From the NCBI RefSeq assembly GCF_943734655.1, contig NC_071354.1, positions 181,874,911 through 181,938,910 of the forward strand: a DNA stretch of 64,000 nucleotides. Reading direction: 5' to 3'. The DNA comes from Sabethes cyaneus (taxonomy: Eukaryota > Arthropoda > Insecta > Diptera > Culicidae). This document shows, piece by piece, positions 33,307 to 44,624 of this stretch. How positions within the stretch are numbered: the first letter of the stretch is position 1; each line of letters opens with the position of its first letter. The position numbers and the translations under genes were made by a program. The notes beneath the pieces were generated by a model. The model did not search any database. It saw nothing but the letters and a program-made list of their open reading frames with translations, and was not told the DNA's origin.

Positions 33307-35160
33307 ACATTTTACGTTCAGGACATCAAATTCGTTTAGGCTGACATAAGGGAAATAGTCCGTAACCTGTTGTGACAGGCCGACATTGTCACTGTTAGAA
33401 AAACGAATGTATTCGCAGGTTTATATAGCTGTCGTTGTCGTCCTAGACTCGGTTACATGTGATTGATTAATTCGTCAATTAATAAATGAATTATTAAAAA
33501 TAAATTGTTTTCACTATATTTTTGAATTCGTAGAAAGATTTCAGACCGACTGACATAAACATCTTTCGAATTGGTTGAGAAATTACTGAGTTATTAGCGC
33601 TTAAAATCTGACCACTTTAAGTAAGTAGAATTTTAGGAATGAACCACTACGTTCAAGTAAGATGCAGTCCACCGTCAAAAATGTTTTTTCTGAGAATATA
33701 ATTGAGAAATTTATTAGCATTTAAATTTGAAAGAATCTACCACGAAACATAATAAGCAGAATCGACGCTCGAATATATCTTAATCGACTTGAAACGTATT
33801 TTGTGGCTAAGCTCGTGACTGTGGCTAGCACGCCTTATGTTGTGAATTTAAATTTTCGTATCGGAACAGAATGCACATTACGCTACCGGTCGAAGGACCT
33901 TTCCGTTAGCGTATTTCTGGCAACAGATTTATGTGCAAGAATGTTTCCTGCCTGACCGGACAACGCACACAGAGGCAACGAATGACGCGAAATACAGCAT
34001 GAATGATGATCACCAAGAATTTTGCCAGCCCATTTTCGCAACATGGTGCCGCAAAAAAGACCACTTATGGAACAGTAAATAATGGCCAGAAAACCCACTA
34101 ACACAGTGATAGCGTAGAGTGCTGCTATGCAATCGTCGTAAGAGCGAGAAAGGAAAATTCATGCATCTAGTACGAACATCGGTGACAACATAATAAGGAA
34201 CAACGATGGAAGTAATCTATGCAAAAATAATAACTGCAAAATCTTAGGATTAAGGAACAAACACATACACTACTCATATTCTTCGAAGGGGTTTTTTTTC
34301 TGCCGGTTTGTACAATCGTCTATCCACCAACTAATCCGAAGGGATGCTCTATCAGCATACACAAAACGATATTAATCTTTCTTTACACTACTCGAATATC
34401 ATTCACTATGTCTTCAAAGAGGTTTTCAACTTGTGTGCATCATTTGCCAATCTTTATATTCATGCTAACAACATACATGTATGCAAAACTGTGATCTAGA
34501 AACACTGAAAAGGGAAGAAAAAGAACAACTATGCAACTTCACGCCCGTCGCAGAGTAGTACTAGAGTGTAGTACACTGATGCTTGTGGGTTGTGTATCCT
34601 TTTTTTCCAATATGCTACGAAGTTAGGCAAGAAGGTGGATATACTGTCAGTCAGCTAGTAGGCAGTTGAAATAGAACCCACACAAACTCACGTATTTTAT
34701 CACCGCACTCGGCCCCGTAACGACACTAAGCAAGAAGCAAAACGCTGTCGAGTCGATGGCAACAAAACTGACTGACTTCATGAAACGAGCATGAAGTTTG
34801 AACTGCGCTATCTGAGGCTCGCTATGCTGGCTGTCTCTGGCTGGCAGGCGGAAACGAGAGTTTACGAACTTTCGGCTCTCTTTCTCATCATTTCGAATGA
34901 ATTGAATAGATAGCATAAATAAATGTTGAACTCGGTTGCCAAATGAGTTCGATATTTAAGTTTTAGCACTAAAATATTAGGGATTGGCGATCGTGAAAAT
35001 AATACTGAAATATTTTCAAAAATTTCATGGTTTTTCCAGTTTCCTCTACCGTGAAAAATTTTGTGGGAAAGCTTTCCATATATTTTCCCTGAATTGCTTA
35101 CAATTTGCTTGGATTTTCATGCTTAAAAATACGGGAACACGAAATTTTTAAATATTATTT
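33307..35160. other. Mostly non-coding; one possible membrane-protein exon
   Basis: No secure gene. On the minus strand 33883-34161 is open and encodes a hydrophobic segment (ALYAITVLVGFLAIIYCSIS) followed by a Cys/His-containing tail ending ERSFDR-stop, with varied codon use but no upstream AUG. It could be the last exon of an unknown gene or a chance frame. Confidence 0.3.
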
Positions 35161-35510
35161 TCGATCATGTCCATGAACTATGCCCGTGCACAAGCGAGTG
35201 GTCGTGGGTTCGAATCTTAGTAGAATCAGGCCATTCGGTGTCAAGTGACTTTAGCATGGGTTTATTCTCAGGCCCCTCCATTTACCCTTCCTTCGTGCTG
35301 AATTTTACATTTACCCCCTGAAGTCTCTTGACAGTACAAATGTCCCTCCTATAGTTAAGTGTACTGGTCAGAGGTACGAATGAGTCCTCGCCAGGGACGG
35401 CTATAATATGGGATAGTGCTGGCAGCGAGAAATAAGTGGGTAAAGTAGATCAAGCTTTGAAGGAAGGGTAAACCCCAATACACGCAAGCACGCATACAAT
35501 TTAATAAGCA
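35161..35510 (+). mobile_element. tRNA-derived SINE (Feilai-like)
   Basis: A polymerase III B-box (GGTTCGAATC at 35209-35218) lies in a head 'gcacaagcgagtggtcgtgggttcgaatc', followed by a tRNA-unrelated body ('gagtcctcgccagggacggc', 'gtgctggcagcgagaaataagtgggtaaagtagatcaagc'). Layout and the body resemble the Feilai SINE family of Aedes. Ends and TSD were not resolved; the family name is from memory. Confidence 0.5.
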
Positions 35511-35838
35511 TATCGCTCACTCAATAGCGATTATAGCAAAAAGAAATGCAGTGCAGGTCATACAGCAAACACCCGGGCGATATTACAATAGATCAACTTA
35601 TACTGGTCGCAGTAATGAGTCCACACATGGAAAAAAATGCCCGTGCACAAATTAACATTGCATTGATAATTTTAGAATTTTAAGTCTGATGACGGGCAAA
35701 ACCTAATATAGATGAGTGACTACTTTGATACCTCAAATCTATCGTAAACGTTTATTGTTTACAAATCATACGATATCATCTTGGGGTTTTTTGTTAGTTT
35801 ATAGTCACTTTAACAGCTTATGTCATTCGTGACTTCTG

Positions 35839-35906
35839 CGGGGTTGGGATTTGAACCCGGGTCCTCGGCGTGAGAGGCGAGAATGCTAACCGCCGGGGCA
35901 GACCCC
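35839..35906 (-). pseudogene. tRNA-Glu-like pseudogene or SINE head
   Basis: The minus strand reads GGGGTCT..GGCGGTTAGCATTCTCGCCTCTCACGC..CCCGGGTTCAAATCCC..CCCC. The anticodon-loop-like CTCTCAC matches that of the true tRNA-Glu(CTC) genes at 52.7 and 53.8 kb, and the B-box GGTTCAAATCC is nearly canonical. Acceptor and T stems are mispaired, so it is a decayed tRNA or tRNA-derived repeat rather than a working gene. Confidence 0.55.
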
Positions 35907-35909
35907 TCA

Positions 35910-37040
35910 TCAGGGGGTTATTAGTTATTGAAAAATCGTAGCAGCATTTCACATTACTGAAACATCTCTTTTGAAAATAAAATGAGAAAAGTTCACAAAA
36001 TATATTTTAATTTTCAAATAATTTGATAAAACTCCGCCAAGCAGTGGAGCAAAAGTGCGATTCACGGAGCGAAAGGTGCAAGTAATGGAATAGGCAAAAG
36101 CTAGTAAGTGCTCTACAGATACTGGTAGAAGCAACGTCCAACCGAGGGAAAAAGAACAAAATAAGGTTGCAAAAAGTGTCAGTCAGACGTAAGCTGCAGT
36201 ACACCAGATATTAAATAAAATAAGAAACAGAAAAACTGAGAATAATTTTGTCCAGAAGTTATCGCAGATTAAAGATATTACGATTTTATTAGTTACTACT
36301 GCGCTTATTTCAAGGATTCACACTTCGAACTTGTGTCCCACGGAAAACGCAATTTGGCACAAGATCAGAAAAATTAGAAATTTATTGCCGGGCCTTTTTG
36401 TGTTGTCATCATCAGAGTATCAGGGAGACCTTAGACGCCAGTTCTACCTGACGAGACAGGCAATGTCGCCCTCTAAAACGCCGGTAGAGTCCCAAGCATT
36501 GCCGAAACGCCTATGTCCGCAGACGGCTCTATAGTCCATCTGCATGATGTTTTTGTAGAAACGGGATCAAAATTTTCTTCAAGCATTCGTTCTGGTACAC
36601 ATCTTTATTGATAGCTAAACCCGAGGGCTTGAACCATGGCTTAGAAATACCTCTCTTGGAAATCACTTTGTGTTCAAATTTATGTTTAAACTTGTATTTT
36701 ATGTTCGGAGATGCAGATTCATGGAATCTTAGAAAGAGGGAAGCAACTTTCGTCGTCCCAAACAAAGTATTTTCCCGAATAATTTTCTATCAACCAGTAG
36801 CATTGGGATTTGGTAAGATTAAAGAAAAGAAAAAATATTGTCAGAAACAGGAGATAGAGAGCTAATACATACCTACTCTCATTTCTCTTCCCCCCATACC
36901 AATTTTCTAACACAAGCAAGTACAAATGAACCAATAGGAAGACAAATCTAGGACCAACAGTGACTATTAACTTATCATGGTTCGACCCATGGAACATTTT
37001 TCTTCTTTCATCCTCCTAGCATTTATGCACTGTCCCAAGT
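35910..37040. other. Non-coding stretch
   Basis: No supported gene. The short frame at 36331-36534 (plus) has no recognisable domain. Confidence 0.4.
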
Positions 37041-37172
37041 TAGGTCTACAAAGAAAATTGAGCACAGCACGACGTGGACGTTCGCGGTAGTCGACAAAAG
37101 CCTCAAACCCCAGAGTCGTACCAGCATCTCAACCCTCATAATCAAACAGCTAGTGTGCAGTATTTATTACGG
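37041..37172 (+). repeat. 132-bp direct repeat, left copy
   Basis: Begins TAGGTCTACAAAG and ends TATTTATTACGG. It matches 41773-41904 with a single difference that I see (G at 37087 versus A at 41819). The right copy lies in the 3' region of the LOA-type LINE; this copy lies just before the LINE 5' region. Sequences outside the 132 bp differ. Confidence 0.9.
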
Positions 37173-37813
37173 TATTTATTTTAGGCTGGCAAATGAGTGA
37201 ACATGTGCAAATATATCACCTCTGTTTTCTAACTCCTATCTCTACCTCCACGAGGTGCCGGCTGGGGTACGGTAGCCAAAGTTGCGCACCTGGTGGTACG
37301 CAACTTTGGTTGTCGTATGCAGACAGAGAAGGTGGAACATTCGCCGTGTGGTTTCTGGCTACCTAATCATACAGTTCGGCGCAGGATTTTCGGAGGGCGC
37401 GGCTGCGGGGTGTGAGCACACCGGGAGAGAGTTATTTTCTCAGCTGGCTTAGCACAGAGAGAGAGAGACTCTTAATCGGTCTGTTTTACACAATCTGCAC
37501 TTACGCCCTTTGGCGGTTGGTGCCGAATTGTACGTTTGGGCAAAAATTGAGCCACGGGACCTGATCCTGCCGGGAGTCGGCAAATCAGGTGCCCCTAAGT
37601 CAAGGTCTATCTCCGTGCCGATGACTGAATGGCTGGAGGGGTGAAAACATGCCAGTCGCGAACGGAGTGCTTTGGGCATCTTGCCCCTACTGTGCCATGC
37701 GGGGCTCTGGTACGGTCGATCTTTGTTGTCCCTTGCGTTTCGTGGGAACAGCATAGTAGTCCTGCCCAATTTCCCTTATGGGTTTTACGCCAAGTGCGTT
37801 CTGGCCAACTTAA

Positions 37814-40800
37814 TTGGCTTCGCTTATAATTTGCTGTCTGATCTGTGTTGGAGATTGTTTGTGCATATACTCCGCTAGTCAAATAGTTAGAGTCGCACAA
37901 ATAAATCTTCAACACAAACGGGCAGCAAATTTGTATTTATGCGAAAAACTTTTTAATGGCTCTGTCACCATCGCATTGGTCCAGGAGCCATATTTTCGCA
38001 AGGGGTACTTTCATTCGACGGATATTGGAAACCAGAACATTGCTGTTTTCAGCAAAACTGGTATGACAAATCCTCGTTTGATGCCCAGGGCATGCATATT
38101 GTTGCATAGGTCAATTAGTGCATGCCTTATCTCTGAGTTGACTACTCGAGATATTTGTGCAGTCACAGTAGAACTCGTCGTGGATGATGTCCATAGGCGC
38201 TATATCTACTGTTCTGCATACTTACCACACGATGAACCGTCTCCCAGCGACGATTTCAGAAATGTGGTGAGATACTGCCAATCTAGTGGGCTTCCGCTCA
38301 TTGTAGGCAGTGATGCCAATGCCCATCACATCATTTGGGGCAGCTCGGATATCAATCTGAGAGGCTCTGATTTGATGGAATATTTGAGTGGTACCAACCT
38401 TGGAATACTCAACATTGGCAATTGTCCAACTTTCATACGAGCTGGTAGAGAGGAAGTGTTAGATATAACACTCTGCTCTAACAGTCATGAGTTGGCACAA
38501 TGGCATGTTTCAAATGAGACACCAATATCTGATCATTGCTTTATATATTTTGATCATTTGGGTGTCTCCTTGAACGCTGCAACATTTCGCAATCCGAGAT
38601 TTTCTGACTGGGAACTCTTTGAGGAGGAACTGGCGACGAAATTTCAAGGATTCGAACCGACGATTGAGTCATCGATCGACTTGGATGTGGCTGTAGATGT
38701 CACAACATCTTTTATTGCGGAAGCTTTTGAAGTAGCTTGCCCACAAAAAACTATTAAAACGACTAGAGGAACACCATGGTGGAACTCTCATCTCGCGGAA
38801 CTAAAGAAACGATGCAGGAGAGCCTGGAATATACGTCGGAGGGATGGCGTGGAGCCTTTCAAGCAGGCCCGGAAAGCCTATGCAAAGGCTCTACGATCTT
38901 CAGCACGCACGAGCTGGCACAGGTTCTGTAGCAACGTTTCCAGTTTCGGCGAGGCAAGTCGACTTAATAAAATACTGTCAAAATCGAAAGATTATCAGGT
39001 TAATAACATTCGAAGTTCGAACGGTGAATACTGTTCGAATGACAATGAAATCCTGGAATGTCTCTTTTATAGTCACTTTCCGGGCTGTGTGGAACCTGAA
39101 GTTCGAAACGATCCAGAAATCGTTTTAGGTGGCTTAGACTCATGGGCTTTTGCTCGGAGACTTGTCATAACTGAAGCGATTGAGCGGGCCGTGAACAGCT
39201 TCTCTCCATACAAATCTCCTGGAACAGATGGAATATACCCTATTCTACTGCAAAAAGGATTCAAGTACTTCAAACACATTCTGAGAAGGATGTTTGTGTG
39301 TAGTATTGCTATTGGGTACATCCCAACTCAATGGCGTGAAATAACCATTAAGTTTATTCCTAAAGGTGGACGCGCGACATACGAGCAAGCCAAAAGTTTT
39401 AGACCAATCAGTCTAACGTCTTTCTTGCTTAAATCACTTGAGCGGATTGTTGATCACCACATCCGCGAAACAAGCTTAGTAGAAGTTCCTCTTCATTCAG
39501 CACAGCATGCTTATCAAAGTGGCAAGTCTACAACCACTTTATTACATGATGTGGTGGATAAAATTGAGGTTGCTTTTTCACAAAAGGAATCTTGCTTAGG
39601 AACTTTTTTGGATATTGAAGGCGCGTTTGATAACGTATCTTTCGCTTCCATTTTGGAGGCTGCTCGTTATCATAATGTGCCTTCAATAATCATAAAGTGG
39701 ATAGAACAAATGCTTAGTAACCGATTGCTTTTTTCGTCCTTACGGCAAGCAAGCATTTGGAAGCAAAGTGTTTGTGGATGTCCACAAGGTGGCGTTGTCT
39801 CGCCTCTTTTATGGAACCTTGTGGCGGACGGCCTATTGAGGAAACTCAATGGTCTAGGCTATCCGTCATATGGTTTTGCGGATGACTATCTCATCCTAGT
39901 AGTTGGAAAGTGCATAAGCACATTATTTGACTTAATGCAGCAGGCACTACGTGTAGTAGAAACGTGGTGCCGAGAAACTGCACTTTCGGTAAATCCGAGC
40001 AAAACATCTATCGTCTTATTTTCAAGACGTAGAAATACCAATGGAGCTCGCGCTCTGCGCTTTTACGATTCGGATGTTGATGTTGTGAACGAAGTGAAGT
40101 ACGTGGGGTTGATTCTCAACTCCAAGCTTGACTGGTCCACAAATATTGATTTCCGAATTAAAAAAGCGTGCATGGCCTTTGGGCAATGTAGACGAGCAAT
40201 TGGCAACTCTTGGGGGCTTAAACCCAAATACATACACTGGTTATACATGGTCGTTGTCAGACCAATACTGGCGAATGGTTGTCTTGTATGGTGGCAGAGA
40301 GGGGAAGTTGTGACTGTCCAGACAAAGCTAAACCATCTTCAAAGGATGTGTTTAATGGCAATGTCTGGTGCATTTACTACAACTCCTACTGCCGCCCTAG
40401 AAGCTATTTTCAATATTAAACCTCTACACTTCCACCTGAAGCAAGAGACACTAATATGTGCTTATCGACTACACGCGATTGGCCTTTGGCAGTCTGTGGA
40501 CGGTTCCACTGGTCATACTCGACTGTGGTCGCAAATTGTTGCTGAGGACAAGTTTGCCCTTGCTCCTAGCGATGTAACGCTCATGCGTACTTTCCCGTAT
40601 AGGACTTTCTCAAGTGACTTTCCTCCTAGAGAGGATTGGATGTCAGGCTACATGGAAAGGAAAATTTTCGACTATGTGGTCTGTTATACCGATGGTTCCT
40701 TGTACGAAGGTCGCGCGGGTGCTGGTGTTTACTGCCGTGAGCTGAAATTGGAGGAATCCTATTCGTTGGGTAGTTACTGCACCGTTTTTCAAGCTGAAAT

Positions 40801-41509
40801 CTTTGCAATTATGTGCGGAGCTCAGTTTGCACTTCAGAAAGAACTGATAGGCAAGATTATCTACTTCTGTTCTGACAGTCAAGCCGCTACAAAAGCCCTT
40901 TGTGCGGCTAATTCTAAATCTAAAACAGTCATCGCCTGCAACACCCAATTAGAAGAACTAAGCATTCTAAATGCCGTTCATCTGGTTTGGGTTCCTGGCC
41001 ATTCTGGTATAACCGGAAATGAATGGGCTGATGAACTAGCAAGATCTGGAGCAGAAAAGTCGGTTTTCGGACCGGAACCTGCTTTACCAATTGCGGCATG
41101 TTGGATAAAACAAAAGATTCGATCTTGGTTTTCATCTGAACATGTACGTTATTGGGAAAATCTTGAAACTTGTCGTCAAACGAAAAGTTTCATTGTTAAG
41201 CCTTGTGAGAAGGTTGCGAAATTTCTTTTGCAACACTCAAAGGTAAATTGCAGTATTCTTGTCAGATCACTGACTGGTCACTGCAGACTAAATTATCATA
41301 TGGCTACGATTCAGCGAGCTGAATCGTTTCATTGTAATTTATGTGAATCCGACTACGGTACACCATATCACGTAATTTGCAACTGTCCTGCAGTAGCACA
41401 ATTGCGTCATAGGATCTTTGGATCCTACATCTTAAATGAATCGGATTTTAGGAAACTAAAATTACGAGACATTTTGATGTTCCTTACCGAAAGCGGTATT
41501 GAGCTATAA
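37814..41509 (+). CDS. LINE polyprotein: endonuclease, reverse transcriptase, RNase H
   Basis: An uninterrupted frame of 1231 codons ending in TAA. The AP endonuclease spans about 25-245: VRVAQINLQHKRAA, VQEPYF with metal-binding Glu, GSDANAH near 165, ISDHCF near 237. RT spans about 450-800: SPGTDGIYPILLQKG, FRPISLTSFLLKSLERIVD, HAYQSGKSTTTLLHD, FLDIEGAFDN with catalytic Asp near 598, GCPQGGVVSPLLWN near 655, GFADDYLIL near 687, ALSVNPSKTSIVLF. RNase H spans about 955-1075: CYTDGS, FQAEIFAI, CSDSQAA, VWVPGHSGITGNEWADELA, keeping the D-E-D-D set. A CxxC-H-C cluster (CNLC..YHVICNC, about 1175-1195) closes the protein. The true start is uncertain; residues before about 25 may be untranslated. 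The intact frame suggests recent activity. Confidence 0.9.
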   Translation: MASLIICCLICVGDCLCIYSASQIVRVAQINLQHKRAANLYLCEKLFNGSVTIALVQEPYFRKGYFHSTDIGNQNIAVFSKTGMTNPRLMPRACILLHRSISACLISELTTRDICAVTVELVVDDVHRRYIYCSAYLPHDEPSPSDDFRNVVRYCQSSGLPLIVGSDANAHHIIWGSSDINLRGSDLMEYLSGTNLGILNIGNCPTFIRAGREEVLDITLCSNSHELAQWHVSNETPISDHCFIYFDHLGVSLNAATFRNPRFSDWELFEEELATKFQGFEPTIESSIDLDVAVDVTTSFIAEAFEVACPQKTIKTTRGTPWWNSHLAELKKRCRRAWNIRRRDGVEPFKQARKAYAKALRSSARTSWHRFCSNVSSFGEASRLNKILSKSKDYQVNNIRSSNGEYCSNDNEILECLFYSHFPGCVEPEVRNDPEIVLGGLDSWAFARRLVITEAIERAVNSFSPYKSPGTDGIYPILLQKGFKYFKHILRRMFVCSIAIGYIPTQWREITIKFIPKGGRATYEQAKSFRPISLTSFLLKSLERIVDHHIRETSLVEVPLHSAQHAYQSGKSTTTLLHDVVDKIEVAFSQKESCLGTFLDIEGAFDNVSFASILEAARYHNVPSIIIKWIEQMLSNRLLFSSLRQASIWKQSVCGCPQGGVVSPLLWNLVADGLLRKLNGLGYPSYGFADDYLILVVGKCISTLFDLMQQALRVVETWCRETALSVNPSKTSIVLFSRRRNTNGARALRFYDSDVDVVNEVKYVGLILNSKLDWSTNIDFRIKKACMAFGQCRRAIGNSWGLKPKYIHWLYMVVVRPILANGCLVWWQRGEVVTVQTKLNHLQRMCLMAMSGAFTTTPTAALEAIFNIKPLHFHLKQETLICAYRLHAIGLWQSVDGSTGHTRLWSQIVAEDKFALAPSDVTLMRTFPYRTFSSDFPPREDWMSGYMERKIFDYVVCYTDGSLYEGRAGAGVYCRELKLEESYSLGSYCTVFQAEIFAIMCGAQFALQKELIGKIIYFCSDSQAATKALCAANSKSKTVIACNTQLEELSILNAVHLVWVPGHSGITGNEWADELARSGAEKSVFGPEPALPIAACWIKQKIRSWFSSEHVRYWENLETCRQTKSFIVKPCEKVAKFLLQHSKVNCSILVRSLTGHCRLNYHMATIQRAESFHCNLCESDYGTPYHVICNCPAVAQLRHRIFGSYILNESDFRKLKLRDILMFLTESGIEL

Positions 41510-41772
41510 GCTCTTATTTATCATGAGTATACCCCCCAGAGGGTGTACTTTTGATAAGTTAACTACCAAGGATTGCAGTATTCCCTCGGGGGTACAAAAA
41601 TCTCTCGGTATATATATGTTTGTGTTTGTCCAAATTCCTCATCCTTCCATCTCATCCATTTTCCTTCCCGTCCTCATCAGGTAAATGATGACACGGGCAA
41701 GATGGGCAAGGCACAAATCTTCCACATGATTGTGAGGAACGTGCTGCTCGAGCCAAAGATGCTGATACCTGA

Positions 41773-41904
41773 TAGGTCTACAAAGAAAATTGAGCACAGC
41801 ACGACGTGGACGTTCGCGATAGTCGACAAAAGCCTCAAACCCCAGAGTCGTACCAGCATCTCAACCCTCATAATCAAACAGCTAGTGTGCAGTATTTATT
41901 ACGG
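41773..41904 (+). repeat. 132-bp direct repeat, right copy
   Basis: Partner of 37041-37172, lying in the 3' region of the LOA-type LINE. One base difference was seen. The pair brackets the LINE ORF at a spacing of about 4.73 kb. Confidence 0.9.
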
Positions 41905-41990
41905 GAATCCGTCGCCGAACCCTAAAAACCCGACCGCTAGAAATATTTTTATTGTGAATTAAATGTAATATGTATAGCATAAAAAAAGAA

Positions 41991-44624
41991 ATGACTTAAT
42001 TTTCGCATCTGCTAACTTAGCACCTATATCATTACCAGGGCCTGGTATTCCGCTTACATCCCCTTAGTGACCCTAAGCCCCCGACCAACCCAATCAATAT
42101 GACATTTTTCGGAGATATTTGTGATAACTGTGATAAATAGGGATGAGCCTGAAAAACATTCATCTAATAATTATCAAAGATCCCCATGCCGGCCTTATTC
42201 TTAAACGGAATAAAAGCACTTTCTGAACAACGCTACAGCCACATTTGGGAAATTTTTACCCCGGGTCTCACTTTAAATCACAGAAGTATTTTGACATATA
42301 CCTACATTCAGAACTAAACGTGACCGCTGTTCATTTACTAATTATGTAGTTAAAAAGCCCCATATCACATTAAGGTTCAGTTTTATCGTAGAAAATTCAG
42401 AGGAGCTTCTTGAAAAAAAAAATCGTATTTTAAAAAACTACAGCCCGTCTTGTACAACAAAAAAAAGCTCCTGAAATTCCCTTCATTTACCAAAGAACCC
42501 ATTCGCATTTGAATACATATTATTCTCGTTTTCCTAGCATCACTGCCCAGCAATCATCGGAAAGAGCGAATGGTTTCGGCGCTCCGAATGAGAAATTCCG
42601 TAAGCTTATCATCATCGTTTCATTGGATAGAAGCGACGAACCAAGAAACGGACAGCTGGCTGGATGGGTTGCAAAAACATAAACAAGTCGCGTTATACTG
42701 TCTTAGTTGTTAGTTGTTGAGGAACGAAAGTAAATACAGCATACCTACAAGCGTTTGTCGGCAAATGAAGCAAGCGAAATGAAAAGAAAAAAAAGCAACG
42801 CTGCTATGCAATGTATCTGTGATCTGCAGCTCGCTCATGGAAGCATGGAGGAAGCAGTTTATGCTCGGTTAGGTTGGTCTTGAAGGATCTTTAATTTTGA
42901 AAGATCTTCAATTCAATTTAAAGAATAAACTTAAATTAGCAAAAAATGTACAATTCTTTTCGTAAGTGAATTATTTATACTCATATATAAAATAACTATG
43001 TCTGGCATAACATCAACCCTATAAAAATGGGTGCAAAATACTTCTGGTGTTATTAGAGGTCATTATTGTAGGCACACACTTGAAAATTCTATGTGCTATA
43101 TTCCCCTTTTAACCTATTGGATGACATCACGAGTGGCAGTACTAAGTCTATCTCAATTGTGCCGAGGCCGGAGCATCCACAAGCATACATAAATCTGACA
43201 TGCAAGACTATAAATCAAAACACTAATGTTAGTGATTGTTACCCATTGCTATCATAGAGATTGCATTTGGAAAGCATCGATGCAATAAGTACGTTTCTAT
43301 TTTTCGATAAAAAAAACATCACCGTGCGTAAAAGTATAACAACTGACCCCAAATTTGCTTTCTTGAACTTGTTGAACTTTTTCCTGAATATACCTACCTT
43401 CCTTAAGCATGGGAAAATGTTGAAAAGAAGAAATGATGCGTCACCGGCTTTTTTTTCAAGTACAAATGGATGACTTCATCCTATCAGCTGAACACTCGAC
43501 AGGCACAGAGCGAAACAGAGCGTCAGCATGATCTTTATATTTGAATACATAGAGGAATATTTCTACATGTGTAATTTTTTTGCTAATTTACCTTATTTTG
43601 ATCCAATTAGTAAATTTACTGTTAAAAAGCATTCCAACATAGCACCTCTAAGGTTAAAACTATCGACAGAGGGCTGTCTCAAACCACAAGTTCTCAGCAG
43701 TTTTATGGTCTACATTTTTTAACGTCTGAGTAGTTCAGCAACGGCAATAGCATCAGCAACAACAACAATAACAACAACCGTTTTTGGAGGTGAATATGGG
43801 TTGTACATTCATGAGAATGTTTCTTTTCTTTGCGCATCATTGAATGAAGTGTACTCCGCACCGCACATTGCGATCTTTCACTACAAACCGCGCGCTGCTA
43901 GATCAGAGGCCCAAACCTACCGAGCAAAGCCAGGAATGGTTAGCGTTTTTTTCGTCTATGCAAAACATTAGTTTCCTCTCCTCACCGCTATTGTTTCATT
44001 GCTGAATGTTTTGCTCCAAACCGACCGGTTATGCGTCGCTGCAGTTGCGTCTCTTACCGATGTTTGAACAAGCCTCTCTTGTTAATAATGAATATTTATT
44101 TGTTAAATGATGTTTTCAATTAACTGACCCTCCTTTGCTTTTTGTGCCGAGCTGAAGCGGGTATCCGTGGCATCATCATCGATTGAACCAAATTAATTCG
44201 AGCAATGAACGTGTGGCCGGCGTTGGGGTTTCGTAATATCCAACGGTTTAAAGGTATTTTACAGTTTCGAAGAAGCGGAGAAAGCTCTTCGTATTCCTTC
44301 CTGTCGGCACACAGTGCAAGCTTACAACATACCGTTTTTTTGCATACGGCAAATGAATCATTGAGTGCAAAAAACAAAATATAAAAATGAAGTTGTTTAG
44401 AATGAAGTTGTTTATAGAATAATACAACTTGAGTCTATTAATCATTTAATATCTGGACGCAAAAAACGGATCTTTGTCGTAACCAAGTTAATTAAATAAA
44501 AATGTTGAGTACTCAAATGAAGTCTTTAATACTCTGAAAATAACGAAAAAAATATTCCAGGTTCGTTTTGATGAAATCTCGAACTTATCATACATATTTT
44601 GGACACTGATTCTGCTTCTTCTTC
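41991..44624. other. Non-coding AT-rich stretch
   Basis: No supported gene. A CAA-rich run (AACAACAACAATAACAACAAC) is at about 43756-43780. Open frames at 43261-43473 and 43528-43722 (plus) are unremarkable. Confidence 0.45.

Larger units (their letters stand above)
37180..41990 (+). mobile_element. LOA-type (Lian-like) non-LTR retrotransposon
   Basis: A GC-rich 5' region (about 37190-37810), one long intact ORF and a roughly 480-bp 3' region ending near an A-run at 41981-41987. The 5' region contains a perfect 11-bp stem (CCAAAGTTGCG/CGCAACTTTGG, 37276-37309). EN, RT and RNase H on one polypeptide, with the R1/LOA-type signature ALSVNPSKTSIVLFSRRR, fits the LOA clade, of which Lian is the Aedes example. 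No separate ORF1 is seen. Boundaries and TSD are approximate. Confidence 0.8.

Noticed and set aside
37041..41904. Reading the 132-bp direct repeats as LTRs of an LTR retrotransposon
   Set aside because: The enclosed protein has LINE-type endonuclease and RT, with no protease, integrase, primer-binding site or polypurine tract.
41573..41962. 129-codon frame after the LOA-type ORF as a separate gene
   Set aside because: Lies in the LINE 3' region and includes the 132-bp repeat; no domain.
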